A stretch of DNA of 64,000 bases from CAWBLP01 sp963721065 (lineage in GTDB: Bacteria > Pseudomonadota > Alphaproteobacteria > Acetobacterales > Acetobacteraceae): contig CAVRHO010000002.1 of NCBI GenBank assembly GCA_963721065.1, positions 496,001 through 560,000 on the forward strand. The letters run 5' to 3'. How positions within the stretch are numbered: the first letter of the stretch is position 1; each line of letters opens with the position of its first letter. Under the pieces are notes generated by a model, which was given only the letters and a program-made list of their open reading frames with translations, ran no database searches and was not told where the DNA came from. Both the position numbers and the translations under genes were made by a program. This document shows, piece after piece, positions 26,706 to 35,010 of the stretch.

Positions 26706-27485
26706 ATGCGTCTGAACAACAAGATCGGCATCGTCACCGCGGCGGCGTCCGGCATGGGCCGGGCGGGGGCGCTGCGCTTCGCCCAGGAAGGCGCCGCCGT
26801 CGCGGTGGTGGACCGCGACGAGGCGGGCGCCAACGCCGTTGCGCAGGAGATCACCACCGCCGGCGGCAAGGCGATCGCACTGGCCGGCGACCTGCGGGAC
26901 GACGCGTTCGCGCGCGACATCGTGCGGCGGACGGCACGCGAGTTCGGCGGGCTTGATTTCGTCTGGAACCATGTCGGCCATCCCGGCCCCGCGGCGATCG
27001 AGGGCATCGACTGGAAGGACTTCGAGCTGGCGATGGACCTGAACGTGCGCACCGTTCTGGTCACCACCGAGGCCGCACTGCCGGAGTTGCGGGCCCGCGG
27101 CGGTGGTGCGCTGCTGTACACCGCGTCCACCTCCGGCCTGACCGGGTCGCAGTTCAGCCCGGTGTACAACATCGCCAAGTTCGGTATCGTCGGCCTGGTG
27201 CACGGGCTGTCGAAGCGCTACGCGAAGGAGAAGATCCGGGTGAACGCGGTCTGCCCCGGCCCGGTGGACACCCCGATGCTGCGCGTCTTCGTCGCCCGGC
27301 CCGACAGCCAGATGCCGCCGGGGGAGACGCCGGAAACGCTGGTGCTGAAGCGCGGCGGCCAGGTGCCGATGGGCCGTCCGGCGCGGCCGGAGGAGATCGC
27401 CAACGCCGCGCTGTTCCTGCTGTCGGATGAGGCTTCGTACGTCACGGGCGTGGCCCTGCCGGTGGACGGCGGGGCGACCGCGTAG
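26706..27485 (+). CDS. SDR-family NAD(P)-dependent oxidoreductase
   Basis: A 259-residue classical short-chain dehydrogenase. The cofactor loop is TAAASGMGRAGALRFA near residues 11-26, the acidic residue VVDRDEAGAN after strand 2 suggests NAD preference, and the NHVG motif (usually NNAG) is near 90. The active site has Ser in STSGLTGSQ and YNIAK near 158, with PGPVDTPM after it. It is divergent from the IlvD/Edd dehydratase, so both probably act on the same sugar or hydroxy-acid substrate. The RBS is AGGAGG seven bases before ATG 26706. The stop codon is the start of a 16-bp tandem repeat. Confidence 0.88.
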   Translation: MRLNNKIGIVTAAASGMGRAGALRFAQEGAAVAVVDRDEAGANAVAQEITTAGGKAIALAGDLRDDAFARDIVRRTAREFGGLDFVWNHVGHPGPAAIEGIDWKDFELAMDLNVRTVLVTTEAALPELRARGGGALLYTASTSGLTGSQFSPVYNIAKFGIVGLVHGLSKRYAKEKIRVNAVCPGPVDTPMLRVFVARPDSQMPPGETPETLVLKRGGQVPMGRPARPEEIANAALFLLSDEASYVTGVALPVDGGATA

Positions 27486-27526
27486 GGACGCAAGCGCGTA
27501 GGGACGCAAGCGCGTAGGGACGCAAG
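27480..27526. repeat. Minisatellite, 16-bp unit x3, beginning in the SDR stop codon
   Basis: GCGTAGGGACGCAAGC is repeated three times in tandem (27480, 27496, 27512). The first TAG is the actual stop codon of the SDR gene, so the repeats have been copied from the gene's end. Confidence 0.85.
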
Positions 27527-27550
27527 GAAGGGCGCGACCAACGCTCCCCC

Positions 27551-27631
27551 TCCCCTTGCGGGAGGGGGACAGGCCGGACCCGCGATTGGGGCGTTGGCCC
27601 CCGACCCCTCCCGCACGGGGAGGGGGAGCGC
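27551..27631. repeat. Inverted repeat, 25-bp arms with one mismatch
   Basis: CGCTCCCCCTCCCCTTGCGG (continuing GAGGG) pairs with CCCTCCCGCACGGGGAGGGG (continuing GAGCG); the spacer is about 31 bases. Such CT/GA-rich palindromes are common intergenic repeats in alphaproteobacteria. It lies just before the sppA start region. Confidence 0.8.
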
Positions 27632-27683
27632 ATGGTCGTTGCGATCTGCTATCCTGAGCGCCTGCTCGTCCGGGAAACATACG

Positions 27684-28608
27684 ATGTCGTTGGAAACCGA
27701 CCTGCTTCTGGACCGTCTGCGCCTGAAGCGCCGGCTGGTGGTTTGGCGCACCCTCGCCGTGCTGGCAGCGGTGGTCGCCGGTACTGGTGGGGCTGTATGG
27801 CGGCGGCGTGTGGTTCAGCCAGGCGCATGTGGCGCGGCTGTCGGTCTCCGGCCTGATCACCGAGGACGGCAAGCTGACCGACAAGGTGGCGGATCTGGCC
27901 GACGATCCGTCCGTCAAGGCGCTGATCGTGTCGATCGACAGCCCGGGCGGCAGCGTCGCCGGCGGCGAGAGCCTGCACGACGCGATCGCCCATGTCGCGG
28001 CAAAGAAGCCGGTGGTGGCGGTGATGGGCGGCGTGGCGGCGTCCGCCGGCTACATGATCGCCGTCGCGACCGACCGGATCTTCGCGCGGGAGGGAACGCT
28101 GACCGGCTCGATCGGCGTGCTGCTGCAGGCGCCCCAGGTGTCCGGCCTGCTGGACAAGGTCGGCGTGGGCGTCACCACCATCACCTCGGGCCCGCTGAAG
28201 GACCAGCCCAGCTACACCCATCCCCTGAGCGAGCAGGGCCGGACGGTGCTGAAGGGGCTGGTGATGGACATGTATGAGCAGTTCGTCGCCATGGTGGCCA
28301 AGGGCCGGCACATGGACCCGGCGCGGGTGCGGGAACTGGGCGACGGGCGCGCCTATACCGGACGCCAGGCGCTGAAACTGGGTCTGGTGGATGCGATCGG
28401 CGGCGAGCGTGCGGCGCGATCCTGGCTGGCCTCGGCCAAGGGCGTGGCGGAGGATTTGCCGGTGCAGGACATCGAAACCCGCAGCTTCGCTGAACGGGAG
28501 CTTTCCGGTATGCTTGGGCCGGTTTTCCTGGGAATATGGAAAATCCTGTTTTCCCAAGGCGTTACGCTTGACGGCGGCTGGGCGGTCTGGCATCGTTTCG
28601 CCGGTTGA
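27684..28608 (+). pseudogene. sppA: Signal peptide peptidase SppA (S49), split by a single-base insertion
   Basis: The start MSLETDLLLDRLRLKRRLVV plus TM segment and the protease body (from VLVGLYGGGVWFSQAHV) are in different frames. Removing one C at 27778-27779 (GTCGCCGGTACTGG to GTCGCGGTACTGG) gives a single 307-residue membrane-anchored serine protease. The body has IVSIDSPGGSVAGGESLHDA, the nucleophile Ser in VAASAGYMIA, and a Lys in SGPLKDQPS, as in S49 short-form SppA. SppA degrades cleaved signal peptides. It precedes ihfB by 42 bases, the usual alphaproteobacterial order. The insertion is probably a sequence error, because the remainder is intact. Confidence 0.85.
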
Positions 28609-28650
28609 ACCGTTGTCGCCTGCCGGGGAAACGGGGCGAAGGATCGCGAC

Positions 28651-28971
28651 GTGACCAAGTCTGAACTGATAGCCGAACTGGCCAGCGCAAACCCGCACCT
28701 GCGGGCGGCGGATGTCGAGTTGATCGTGGCGACGATCTTCGAGGAGATCACCGGCGCCCTGACGCGGGGCGAGCGGGTGGAACTGCGTGGCTTCGGCGCC
28801 TTCACCGTGAAGCACCGCGACGCCCGCACCGGCCGTAACCCGCGCACCGGCGAAGCCGTACCGGTGGAGGAGAAGTCCGTGCCCTTCTTCAAGGCCGGCA
28901 AGGAGCTGCGTGAACGGGTGAACCGCGGCAAGCCGGTCCAGGGCACGGAAAGCGAGCGCGCGCCCGCCTGA
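28651..28971 (+). CDS. ihfB: Integration host factor subunit beta (IHF-beta)
   Basis: A 106-residue HU/IHF-family DNA-bending protein. Features: TKSELIAELASANPHL helix start, VELRGFGAFTVKHRDAR saddle, the arm region RTGRNPRTGEAVPV carrying the intercalating Pro, and KSVPFFKAGKELRERVN at the end. The NPHL and AADVE text is typical of the beta subunit. Together with the alpha subunit encoded elsewhere it bends DNA at promoters and origins. GTG 28651 is the start. The gene follows sppA with a 42-base gap. Confidence 0.92.
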   Translation: MTKSELIAELASANPHLRAADVELIVATIFEEITGALTRGERVELRGFGAFTVKHRDARTGRNPRTGEAVPVEEKSVPFFKAGKELRERVNRGKPVQGTESERAPA

Positions 28972-29173
28972 GATCGCGCCGGGTTCCCAACGCGCTGTTC
29001 GTTCTCTGCCGAAAATTGCTGTTCCCCGCCGAAAAGGGGCCGGGCCGGTTGCGCGGCCATCTTCCCTCGCCAACCGGACCGGCGCAGAATTCGGCGTTTG
29101 ACAAGAAGCGTCCAGGGAACAATGGCACCCAAGGCTCGTCCCGTCCTCCAGCGCCCGCCCGGGCGCTGACGCC

Positions 29174-30700
29174 GTGTCGGACAGCGACCACGTCCCCTAT
29201 CGCGGCCTGATCACTGCCGCGGCGATGATCGCGATGTTCATGCAGACGTTGGATTCCACCATAGCCAACGTCGCGCTGCCGTACATGCAGGGCAGCATGT
29301 CGGCCTCGGCCGACGAGATCACCTGGGTGCTGACGTCCTACGTCATCGCCGCGGCGATCATGACCGCACCGGTCGGCTGGCTGGCGATGCGGTTCGGGCG
29401 GAAGAAGCTGTTCATCATCTGCATCGCCGGGTTCACCCTTGCCTCCATGCTGTGCGGCGCGGCGCAGTCGCTGGGGGAACTGGTGGGTTTCCGCCTGTTG
29501 CAGGGCATGTTCGGCGCGGCTCTGGCGCCGCTGTCACAGGCGGTGATGCTGGACATCTACCCGTTCGCCCGCCGGGCCCAGGCGATGGCGATCTTTTCCA
29601 TGGGCGTCACCATGGGGCCGATGGTCGGCCCCACGCTGGGCGGCTACCTGACCGACCTGTACAGTTGGCGCTGGGTGTTCTACGTCAACCTGCCGTTCGG
29701 CATCCTGTCCGCGCTGGGCCTGGCGCTGTTCATGCGGGATTCTCCGCCGCGGCCCAACCTGCGCTTCAGTTGGTACGGGTTCGCGATGCTGGCCATTGGC
29801 TGCGGCGCGCTGCAGATGATGCTGGACCGCGGGCAGACGCTGGACTGGTTCGGCTCCCGCGAGATCATCGCCGAAGCGGTGCTGGCCGGCCTGGGCTTCT
29901 ACCTGTTCGGCGTGCACATGTTCACCGCGGACAAGCCGTTCCTGGCGCCCGGCCTGTTCAGGGACCGCAATTTCGTCGCCGGCATGGTGATGGTGTTCTG
30001 CGTATCCTCCGTCATGCTGGCCACCTCCGCCCTGCTGGCGCCGTATCTGCAGAAACTGGCCGGCTATCCGGTGTACACCGCCGGCTGGGCGCTGGCGCCG
30101 CGCAGCATCGGCACCATGGCGTCGATGTTCCTCGCCAGCCGGCTGGGCATGCGGGTGGACCAGCGCAAGATCATGGCCGTGGGGCTGCTGATCCTGGGCT
30201 GGGCGCTGTGGGTGATGAGCGAATGGACCCCCGACGTCACCCAGTCCGAGATGATGCTGACCCTGGTGCTGCAGGGCTTCTCGGTAGGGCTGGTGTTCAA
30301 CCCGATGACGGTGATGGCCTACACCACGCTGTCGCCACAGTTGCGCGGCGAGGGCACGGCGATGCAGTCGCTGGCCCGCAACATCGGGTCGGCCATCGGC
30401 ATCTCCGTGACATCGTTCAGCCTGACACGCAGCGTGCAGGTCACGCATGCCGACATCGCCGGCGGCATCACGCCGTTCAACCGGGTGCTGCAGGGCAACG
30501 ACGCGGTGTCGCATGCGCTGGATCCGGCGACGCAACACGGGGCGGCGCTGCTGGACCGGATGATCACGCATCAGGCGGAGATCATTGCCTACAGCAACGA
30601 CTTCCGGCTGATGGTGCTGACCGTAATACCGCCGATGCTGCTGCTGTTCATCATGCGGCGGCACGAGCGGCGGCCGGCGGTGGCGGCTGCGGGGAACTGA
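29174..30700 (+). CDS. DHA2-family (EmrB/QacA) MFS drug exporter
   Basis: A 508-residue inner-membrane protein with fourteen predicted hydrophobic segments. TM1 carries the DHA2 motif LDSTIANVALPYMQGSM; motif A reads GWLAMRFGRKKLFI near residue 75; motif C is GVTMGPMVGPTLGGYLTD near 143, followed by WRWVFYVNLPFG. EmrB works with a periplasmic adaptor EmrA, but none is adjacent. It may act alone or share an adaptor. GTG 29174 is the start; the preceding 200 bases contain no other gene. Substrate unknown. Confidence 0.9.
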   Translation: MSDSDHVPYRGLITAAAMIAMFMQTLDSTIANVALPYMQGSMSASADEITWVLTSYVIAAAIMTAPVGWLAMRFGRKKLFIICIAGFTLASMLCGAAQSLGELVGFRLLQGMFGAALAPLSQAVMLDIYPFARRAQAMAIFSMGVTMGPMVGPTLGGYLTDLYSWRWVFYVNLPFGILSALGLALFMRDSPPRPNLRFSWYGFAMLAIGCGALQMMLDRGQTLDWFGSREIIAEAVLAGLGFYLFGVHMFTADKPFLAPGLFRDRNFVAGMVMVFCVSSVMLATSALLAPYLQKLAGYPVYTAGWALAPRSIGTMASMFLASRLGMRVDQRKIMAVGLLILGWALWVMSEWTPDVTQSEMMLTLVLQGFSVGLVFNPMTVMAYTTLSPQLRGEGTAMQSLARNIGSAIGISVTSFSLTRSVQVTHADIAGGITPFNRVLQGNDAVSHALDPATQHGAALLDRMITHQAEIIAYSNDFRLMVLTVIPPMLLLFIMRRHERRPAVAAAGN

Positions 30701-30775
30701 CCGCGGTTTGCAGCGCCGGATTGCCAGGCGCCCCCTGCGTGCCCATTTCATGCGCTGGGCTGAAGGAAGCCGGGC

Positions 30776-30910
30776 ATGCTCGGACTCGTATCATATCTGG
30801 TGTTCTTCGTGGTGGTGGGCCTTATGATGCGCCTGGCGTCGCGGAGTGGCCGGCGCGAGCGGGAAGACATTGCCGCGACGGTGCTGGGCGCGTCCGCCCG
30901 GCTGCGCTGA
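30776..30910 (+). CDS. Small single-pass membrane protein, 44 aa
   Basis: A 44-residue frame: MLGLVSYLVFFVVVGLMMRL forms one transmembrane helix, and a basic/acidic cytoplasmic tail with RRERED follows. GAAGGA sits 8 bases before ATG 30776, and codon use matches the surroundings. I know of no family match. It lies 75 bases downstream of the DHA2 exporter on the same strand and could be a small accessory protein or an independent gene. Chance cannot be excluded at this length. Confidence 0.5.
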   Translation: MLGLVSYLVFFVVVGLMMRLASRSGRREREDIAATVLGASARLR

Positions 30911-31024
30911 AGGCGTAACGCCGCCGCACCGCGGGCCGCTGAAACAGAAATGCAGGTCCTTCTCGGCCAGGCGGAATGCTCGGCCGCGCGCTTCGTGGCC
31001 GACGTCATCAAAGCTTTGCAGGTC

Positions 31025-31041
31025 CTACTACCCGGTAGTAG
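31025..31041. promoter_or_regulatory. 17-bp palindrome upstream of the amidohydrolase (candidate operator)
   Basis: CTACTACCCGGTAGTAG has perfect 7-base arms around CCG. It ends where the RBS-masking hairpin begins, 45 bases before the start codon. This is where a repressor would overlap the promoter or transcription start. No regulator gene is adjacent. Confidence 0.5.
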
Positions 31042-31083
31042 CGTCCTCCGGACAACCTGCCCACAAGGGCAATACGGAGGACG
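31042..31083 (+). promoter_or_regulatory. Hairpin masking the ribosome-binding site of the amidohydrolase gene
   Basis: CGTCCTCCG (31042-31050) is the exact reverse complement of CGGAGGACG (31075-31083), which contains the Shine-Dalgarno GGAGG. Inside the loop a second stem TGCCC/GGGCA closes on ACAA. The start codon is at 31087. In the mRNA this would hide the RBS, so translation could depend on temperature, a ligand, a protein or a trans-acting RNA. Confidence 0.6.
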
Positions 31084-31086
31084 TCC

Positions 31087-32296
31087 ATGAGCGAAGTTGC
31101 GATCAATGCCCCCAATCTGTGGCGGCTGGAAACCCCGGGACACGCCGGGTGGCAGCGCACCGCCCATGCCGGGGACCCGAAGAAGTATTTCATGGTCTCC
31201 ACCGACAGCCACGCCAACGAACCGCCCGACCTGTGGGCCAAGCGCCTGCCGCCGGAATACCGCGAGCGCGCCCCCCGCATCGTCACCGACGAGAAGGGGG
31301 TGCAGTGGCGCTATTGCGAAGGCTACCGCCCAGACCGCGTGCGCGTGATGAGCTTCGAGGGCGAGGACTGGCGCCGGTCCCAGGCCGGCGCGGAGCCGGC
31401 GCAGCGGGTGAAGGACAACCGCGCCGACGGCGTGGATGTGGAGATCATCTTCCCCAACAAGGGCCTGGCGATGTGGGCCACGCCCGACCCGACCTTCTCG
31501 CTGGCGCAGTGCAGGGTGTGGAACGACTGGGCGTGGGAGCAGTTCGGCCCCTATCCGGACGCCATGCTGCCGGTGGCGGCGATCGCGCCCGGCGACCTGG
31601 ACGGCACGATGGCGGAGATCGAGCGCGTCGCGAAGCTCGGCTACCGCGCGCTGACACTGCCGTGCAAGCCGATCTGGGGCGCGCACGACGTCGATCACGT
31701 CAACTACAACCTGCCGCATTTCGACCGGATGTGGGCGCTGATCCAGGAATGCGACCTGCCGATCACCTTCCACGTCTCCACCGGCCGCGACCCGCGCGCC
31801 TCGCGCGGCAATGGCGGGGCGGTGATCAACTACGTGACGCACTCCCTGTCGCCGACCATCGAGCCGGTGGCCAATCTGTGCGCCTCCGGCGTGCTGGAGC
31901 GGTTTTCCAAGTTGCGCTTCGCCACCATCGAGGCGGGGATCGGCTGGGTGCCGTGGCTGCTGGACGCGATGGATGAGGCGTATCGCAAGCACCACATGTG
32001 GGTGCGGCCGAAGCTGCAGGGCCTGCCGAGCGATTACTACCGGGCGCATGGGTTCGCGACGTTCCAGGAGGATCCCGTCGGGGCTGTACCTGGCCGGGCG
32101 CTACGGGCTGGACGACAACTTCATGTGGGCGAACGACTATCCGCACCATGAGGGCACGTGGCCGCACTCGGCCGAGGCGATCGAGCGCACCATGCCGATG
32201 CTGAACGAGACTCAGCGGTCGAAGATCCTGGGGCTGAATGCGGCGCGGTTGTTCAAGCTGGAGGTGCCGGCGCACCAGCGCCTGGCGGTGTCGTAG
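31087..32296 (+). pseudogene. Amidohydrolase (amidohydrolase_2 family), split by one extra G
   Basis: The first 331 residues (MSEVAINAPNLWRLETPGHA...TFQEDPVG) and the end (LYLAGRYGLDDNFMWANDYP...) are in different frames. Deleting one G of the run GGGG at 32080-32083 joins them into a 402-residue protein. The barrel has a metal motif replaced by FMVSTDSHANEPPDLW at the first strand, ITFHVSTGRDPRASRG near 220, and WANDYPHHEGTWPHS with the late metal Asp and His pair. Relatives include decarboxylases and hydrolases of aromatic acids. The extra G lies in a homopolymer, the classic site for an assembly error. Confidence 0.8.
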
Positions 32297-32737
32297 GGGC
32301 GGTGCTGCACCCCTGATGCGACGCGGCGGGGGCGTTGCGGCGCCTCCGCGGCCGTGTGACCTATCCTGCACCGCCTGCACCGCCTGCACCGCCTGCACCG
32401 CCTGCACCGCCTGCACCGCCTGCACCGCCTGCATCGCGGCGTTCTGTGCTCTTGCCGGTTCCGTTCGCCTTCGCCGTCCGATGCCAGGCGGAAGGCTGGC
32501 AATCTCCTGTCGCCCAGCGCGGCCCACCGGAATTATGGTTTTTCCGTGGTCGCTCGGCTGGAATAGCCATTCCTAAATCCTATATCCGAATTGCAAGCAC
32601 GGCATGCCAATCGGATTTTCCAGTTGGTTGCCGTCGTTTCGGCCGAAGGCGTCATCCGTCGCAGACGGCGCCTCGATGCGGACGATCAAAGCCGGACATC
32701 GCCGGGCCGGAATGCCATTCAAAGCAGGAGGTAATCT
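32297..32737. other. Spacer with a 9-bp minisatellite, no gene seen
   Basis: Apart from the tandem array at 32365-32436 the spacer is of ordinary composition with no RBS-led frame. The downstream 133-residue gene begins at 32738 with AGGAGG. Confidence 0.6.
32365..32436. repeat. Minisatellite, 9-bp unit x8
   Basis: CCTGCACCG is repeated seven times exactly and once as CCTGCATCG. Nine is a multiple of three, so both strands stay open through it. The resulting peptides (PAPPAPPAP or GGAGGAGGA) have no start signal. Confidence 0.9.
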
Positions 32738-33139
32738 GTGGCAAACAAGGAAAGTCTCGGGAAGCGCTGGGAGAATTACCGTCCGTCCAAGGCACTGTGG
32801 CTGTGGTCCTGCGTCGCATCGGTCATCGTAACCATCGTGATTGGCTTCGCCTGGGGCGGCTGGGTGACTGGCGGCACCGCGACGCGCGTGGCTGAGGAAG
32901 CGGCCGCCGGTGCGCGGGCGCAGTTGGCGGCACAGGTCTGCTTCAACAGGTTCGCAAGCAGCCCGGACGCGGCCACGCACCTCGCGGCGCTGAAGGACGC
33001 GTACGTCTATCAGCGCAACACGCTTATCAACGACCAGGGCTGGACGACGATGCCGGGTGGCGAGCAACCGGTGGCCGGCGCCGCAGACCTTTGTGCGGAC
33101 CGGATCCTGGAGGCGAGTTTCCCGACGACCAGCGGTTAG
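32738..33139 (+). CDS. Conserved hypothetical membrane protein, 133 aa, one TM segment
   Basis: A 133-residue protein. The N-terminal cytoplasmic stretch MANKESLGKRWENYRPSKAL is followed by one TM helix (WSCVASVIVTIVIGFAWGGW), then an ATRVAEEAAAGARAQLAAQV helix and a soluble domain with two Cys residues (VCFNRF and DLCADR). Similar proteins occur across alphaproteobacteria without assigned function. GTG 32738 is preceded by AGGAGGTAATCT. A hairpin resembling a terminator follows 12 bases after the stop codon. Confidence 0.75.
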   Translation: MANKESLGKRWENYRPSKALWLWSCVASVIVTIVIGFAWGGWVTGGTATRVAEEAAAGARAQLAAQVCFNRFASSPDAATHLAALKDAYVYQRNTLINDQGWTTMPGGEQPVAGAADLCADRILEASFPTTSG

Positions 33140-33151
33140 TCAACCTGTCGA

Positions 33152-33189
33152 ACGGCCTGTCACGTTGGTCTTTCATCGTGGCAGGCCGT
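33152..33189 (+). terminator. Probable transcription terminator hairpin
   Basis: ACGGCCTGTCACG and CGTGGCAGGCCGT form a 13-bp stem with one G-T pair and a 12-base loop, followed by TTTC. It lies 12 bases past the stop of the 133-residue membrane protein. The short T-run makes it moderately convincing. Confidence 0.55.
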
Positions 33190-33334
33190 TTCGGCCGGGT
33201 GCGTTTTGCACCAGGACCGGATGGCTGGCGTGGTGCTCGGGCCCGATCCGGGACCGACACCGACTGGTGCCTGCATGACCCTGAACAGGCATGGCACGTT
33301 GCTGGTAAGCCATCAGGTGATCGTACACATGTGA

Positions 33335-33506
33335 TACCAGCCCGCATATCGTTTGACCGTTGGTCGGCAATCACCGTCGTGGTCGGCGAACACCGGCCAT
33401 CCACGGCTCTTGCTGATGGCATCTGCGAAGAGACGTGGATAGCCCGTCTGTGCGGGACATGACGCTGAATGGCTGGCCGAGTGTCAAACGTAGCGCGGGC
33501 TGGTAT
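33335..33506. repeat. MITE-like interspersed repeat with 12-bp perfect terminal inverted repeats (copy B)
   Basis: The left end ATACCAGCCCGC (33335-33346) and the right end GCGGGCTGGTAT (33495-33506) are perfect inverted copies, and similarity continues inward as CGTTTGAC on both sides. The whole ~172-bp segment matches copy A at 10985-11158. Internally CCACGGCTCTT pairs with AAGAGACGTGG, so a full-length hairpin is possible. No open frame or transposase is inside. Confidence 0.8.
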
Positions 33507-33616
33507 GATACCTGCGATGTTGCAGATGACGGCAGCGAAAGTCGCGAATGGCGGGCCATAACGTTGAAGGCCCGTCCCTGTGCCGAAGTCTCTACGCGGG
33601 TTGGCATCATACGGGA
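33503..33616. repeat. Shorter related element abutting copy B
   Basis: GTATGATACC at the left and GGCATCATAC at the right are inverted repeats (one difference). The right end GCGGGTTGGCATCATAC carries the same terminal motif as copies A and B. The core GAAAGTCGCGAATGGCGGGCC matches the bamE-overlapping hairpin. It shares its first bases with the right end of copy B, as if one element had inserted at the edge of another. Confidence 0.65.
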
Positions 33617-33645
33617 CGATAGCCTTGGCTCCGCCATTCGATGCG

Positions 33646-34089
33646 CTACTGGTCGATGTTCGGCTCGACCAGCCTTGCCAGGTTCCACAGTGAATCCTGC
33701 CAGCCCAGATAACAGGCCTCGGTCGGAATGACGTCCGGCAGGCCTGCCTGCACGATGGTCAACTCGGTTCCGACCGATACCTTCTTCAGGCTGACCGTCA
33801 CCTCGATGGTGCCCGGCAGGTTGGGGTCGTCGAACCGATCCGTGTAGCGCAGCCGCTCGCCCGGAATCAGCTCGACGTATTCGCCTCCGAAGACATGGCT
33901 CTTGCCGGTCGTGAAGTTCCGGAAGGACATCTTGAATGTGCCGCCGGTTTTCGGCTCCAGGTGATGCACGGTGCAGGCGAAGCCGTTCGGCGGCAGCCAT
34001 TTCGCCAGCGCGTCCGCCTCGAGGAACGCGCGATAGACTTTCTCCGGGCTGGTGGCCAGAACGCGGTGCAAGCGCACGGTGCCGGGCAT
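33646..34089 (-). CDS. SRPBCC (AHSA1/START-like) domain protein
   Basis: A 147-residue ligand-binding-fold protein. It begins PGTVRLHRVLATSPEKVYRAF, with ALAKWLPPNGF near residue 30, GEYVELIPGERLRYTDRF near 70, and ends with the amphipathic helix GWQDSLWNLARLVEPNIDQ. These are all hallmarks of the AHSA1 subfamily. The fold binds hydrophobic ligands in a cavity. It is the last gene of the ECF-sigma-linked set (VOC, two YCII proteins), all on the minus strand. ATG 34089 starts at the conserved N-terminus. Confidence 0.88.
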   Translation of the reverse strand: MPGTVRLHRVLATSPEKVYRAFLEADALAKWLPPNGFACTVHHLEPKTGGTFKMSFRNFTTGKSHVFGGEYVELIPGERLRYTDRFDDPNLPGTIEVTVSLKKVSVGTELTIVQAGLPDVIPTEACYLGWQDSLWNLARLVEPNIDQ

Positions 34090-34134
34090 GGTGGTTCATC
34101 CTTATGCAGTACGGGGAACGGGCATTGCCGCCGG

Positions 34135-34500
34135 TCAGGCGCCTGGTATCGGCAGAACCGGCATGACTTCCACCAACTCTCCGGGAAAGAGGGTGAAATG
34201 CGGATGCTGCTCGAACAGTCGCGCGGCCGCTTCTGGGGAGTCCGCCGTTACGACCATGAAGCCGCCCATCTGATTGCTGACATCCTCGATGCCGCGTTCG
34301 GTTATCTTCTTTGTCTTGCCGAGCGGCCCACCCATGACGGAGATCGCCGCGTGGTGGGTTTCGATCCAGGCTTTCCAGGCGGCCATGCCTTCCTGCGCCC
34401 TGGCGCACCGTTCGGATTCGGCAAGCGCCATCCACGCCTGCATGCGCGGGCTGGTCTTGCTGCCGAGGAAGACGGCAAGATAGGTATTGTTCGTGGTCAT
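34135..34500 (-). CDS. YCII-related domain protein (first of two)
   Basis: A 121-residue ferredoxin-like-fold protein of the YCII-related superfamily. It shows the N-terminal strand YLAVFLGSKTSP, a helix WKAWIETHHAAISVMGGPLG, and the typical GGFMVVTADSPEAAARLFEQHPHF block. YCII proteins have a putative His/Asp active site, and the activity of the ECF-linked ones is unknown. It sits between YciI 2 and the SRPBCC gene, with spacers of 45 and 132 bases, in one likely transcript controlled by the ECF42 sigma factor. Confidence 0.85.
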   Translation of the reverse strand: MTTNNTYLAVFLGSKTSPRMQAWMALAESERCARAQEGMAAWKAWIETHHAAISVMGGPLGKTKKITERGIEDVSNQMGGFMVVTADSPEAAARLFEQHPHFTLFPGELVEVMPVLPIPGA

Positions 34501-34632
34501 GCGATCATCTTTCCTTTGTGGCTTGCGGGTGCACGCGGCAACGCAACACTGCGCTGCAGGCGAGCCACGCGAACGGCGGCTGTGTCCCCGCGGTCCTGGT
34601 CGGTGTGAACGTGAACGGGTCGTGCGGGTCGG

Positions 34633-35010
34633 TTACCTGCCCCCGGACGCGGCCGCGGGTGAAAACGATCGGTATCCCTCGACACCAAGCTCCCGCACAG
34701 GACGCACTTCGATGCTGCCGTATTTTGCCGGCGGAATCCGCGCGGCAATGCTGAGCGCCTCGTTGAGGTCCTGCGCATCGACCAGATAGAAGCCTGCGAG
34801 GATTTCCTTGGTCTCGGCGAACGGACCGTCATAGAGCGAGACCTGCCCGTTGCGCACCCGTACCGTCGTCGCCGTGTGTCCCGGATGCAGCGGTTCGGCC
34901 GCAAGAAGGCGTCCGCTTCCGGCCAGTTCCGTGGCAAAGCCGAAGCAGTCCTGGTCCGGACAAGCACTCCAGTGTGCTTCATCGAGGTAAACCAGACAGA
35001 GGTATTTCAT
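34633..35010 (-). CDS. YCII/DGPF-type protein linked to the ECF sigma factor
   Basis: A 125-residue YCII-family protein of the DGPF type. It has MKYLCLVYLDE at the start, VRNGQVSLYDGPFAETKEIL with the eponymous DGPF near residue 62, and GFYLVDAQDLNEALSIAARIP. DGPF proteins are the known genomic partners of ECF42 sigma factors. The start codon overlaps the stop of the upstream VOC gene (ATGA), indicating translational coupling. Function is unknown; a role in detoxification or signalling is inferred only from neighbours. Confidence 0.9.
   Translation of the reverse strand: MKYLCLVYLDEAHWSACPDQDCFGFATELAGSGRLLAAEPLHPGHTATTVRVRNGQVSLYDGPFAETKEILAGFYLVDAQDLNEALSIAARIPPAKYGSIEVRPVRELGVEGYRSFSPAAASGGR

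Noticed and set aside
32335..32895. Frame with PAPPAPPAPPAP repeats
   Set aside because: This is the 9-bp minisatellite read in frame. It has no RBS, the rest has no family resemblance, and it overlaps the membrane-protein gene in another frame.
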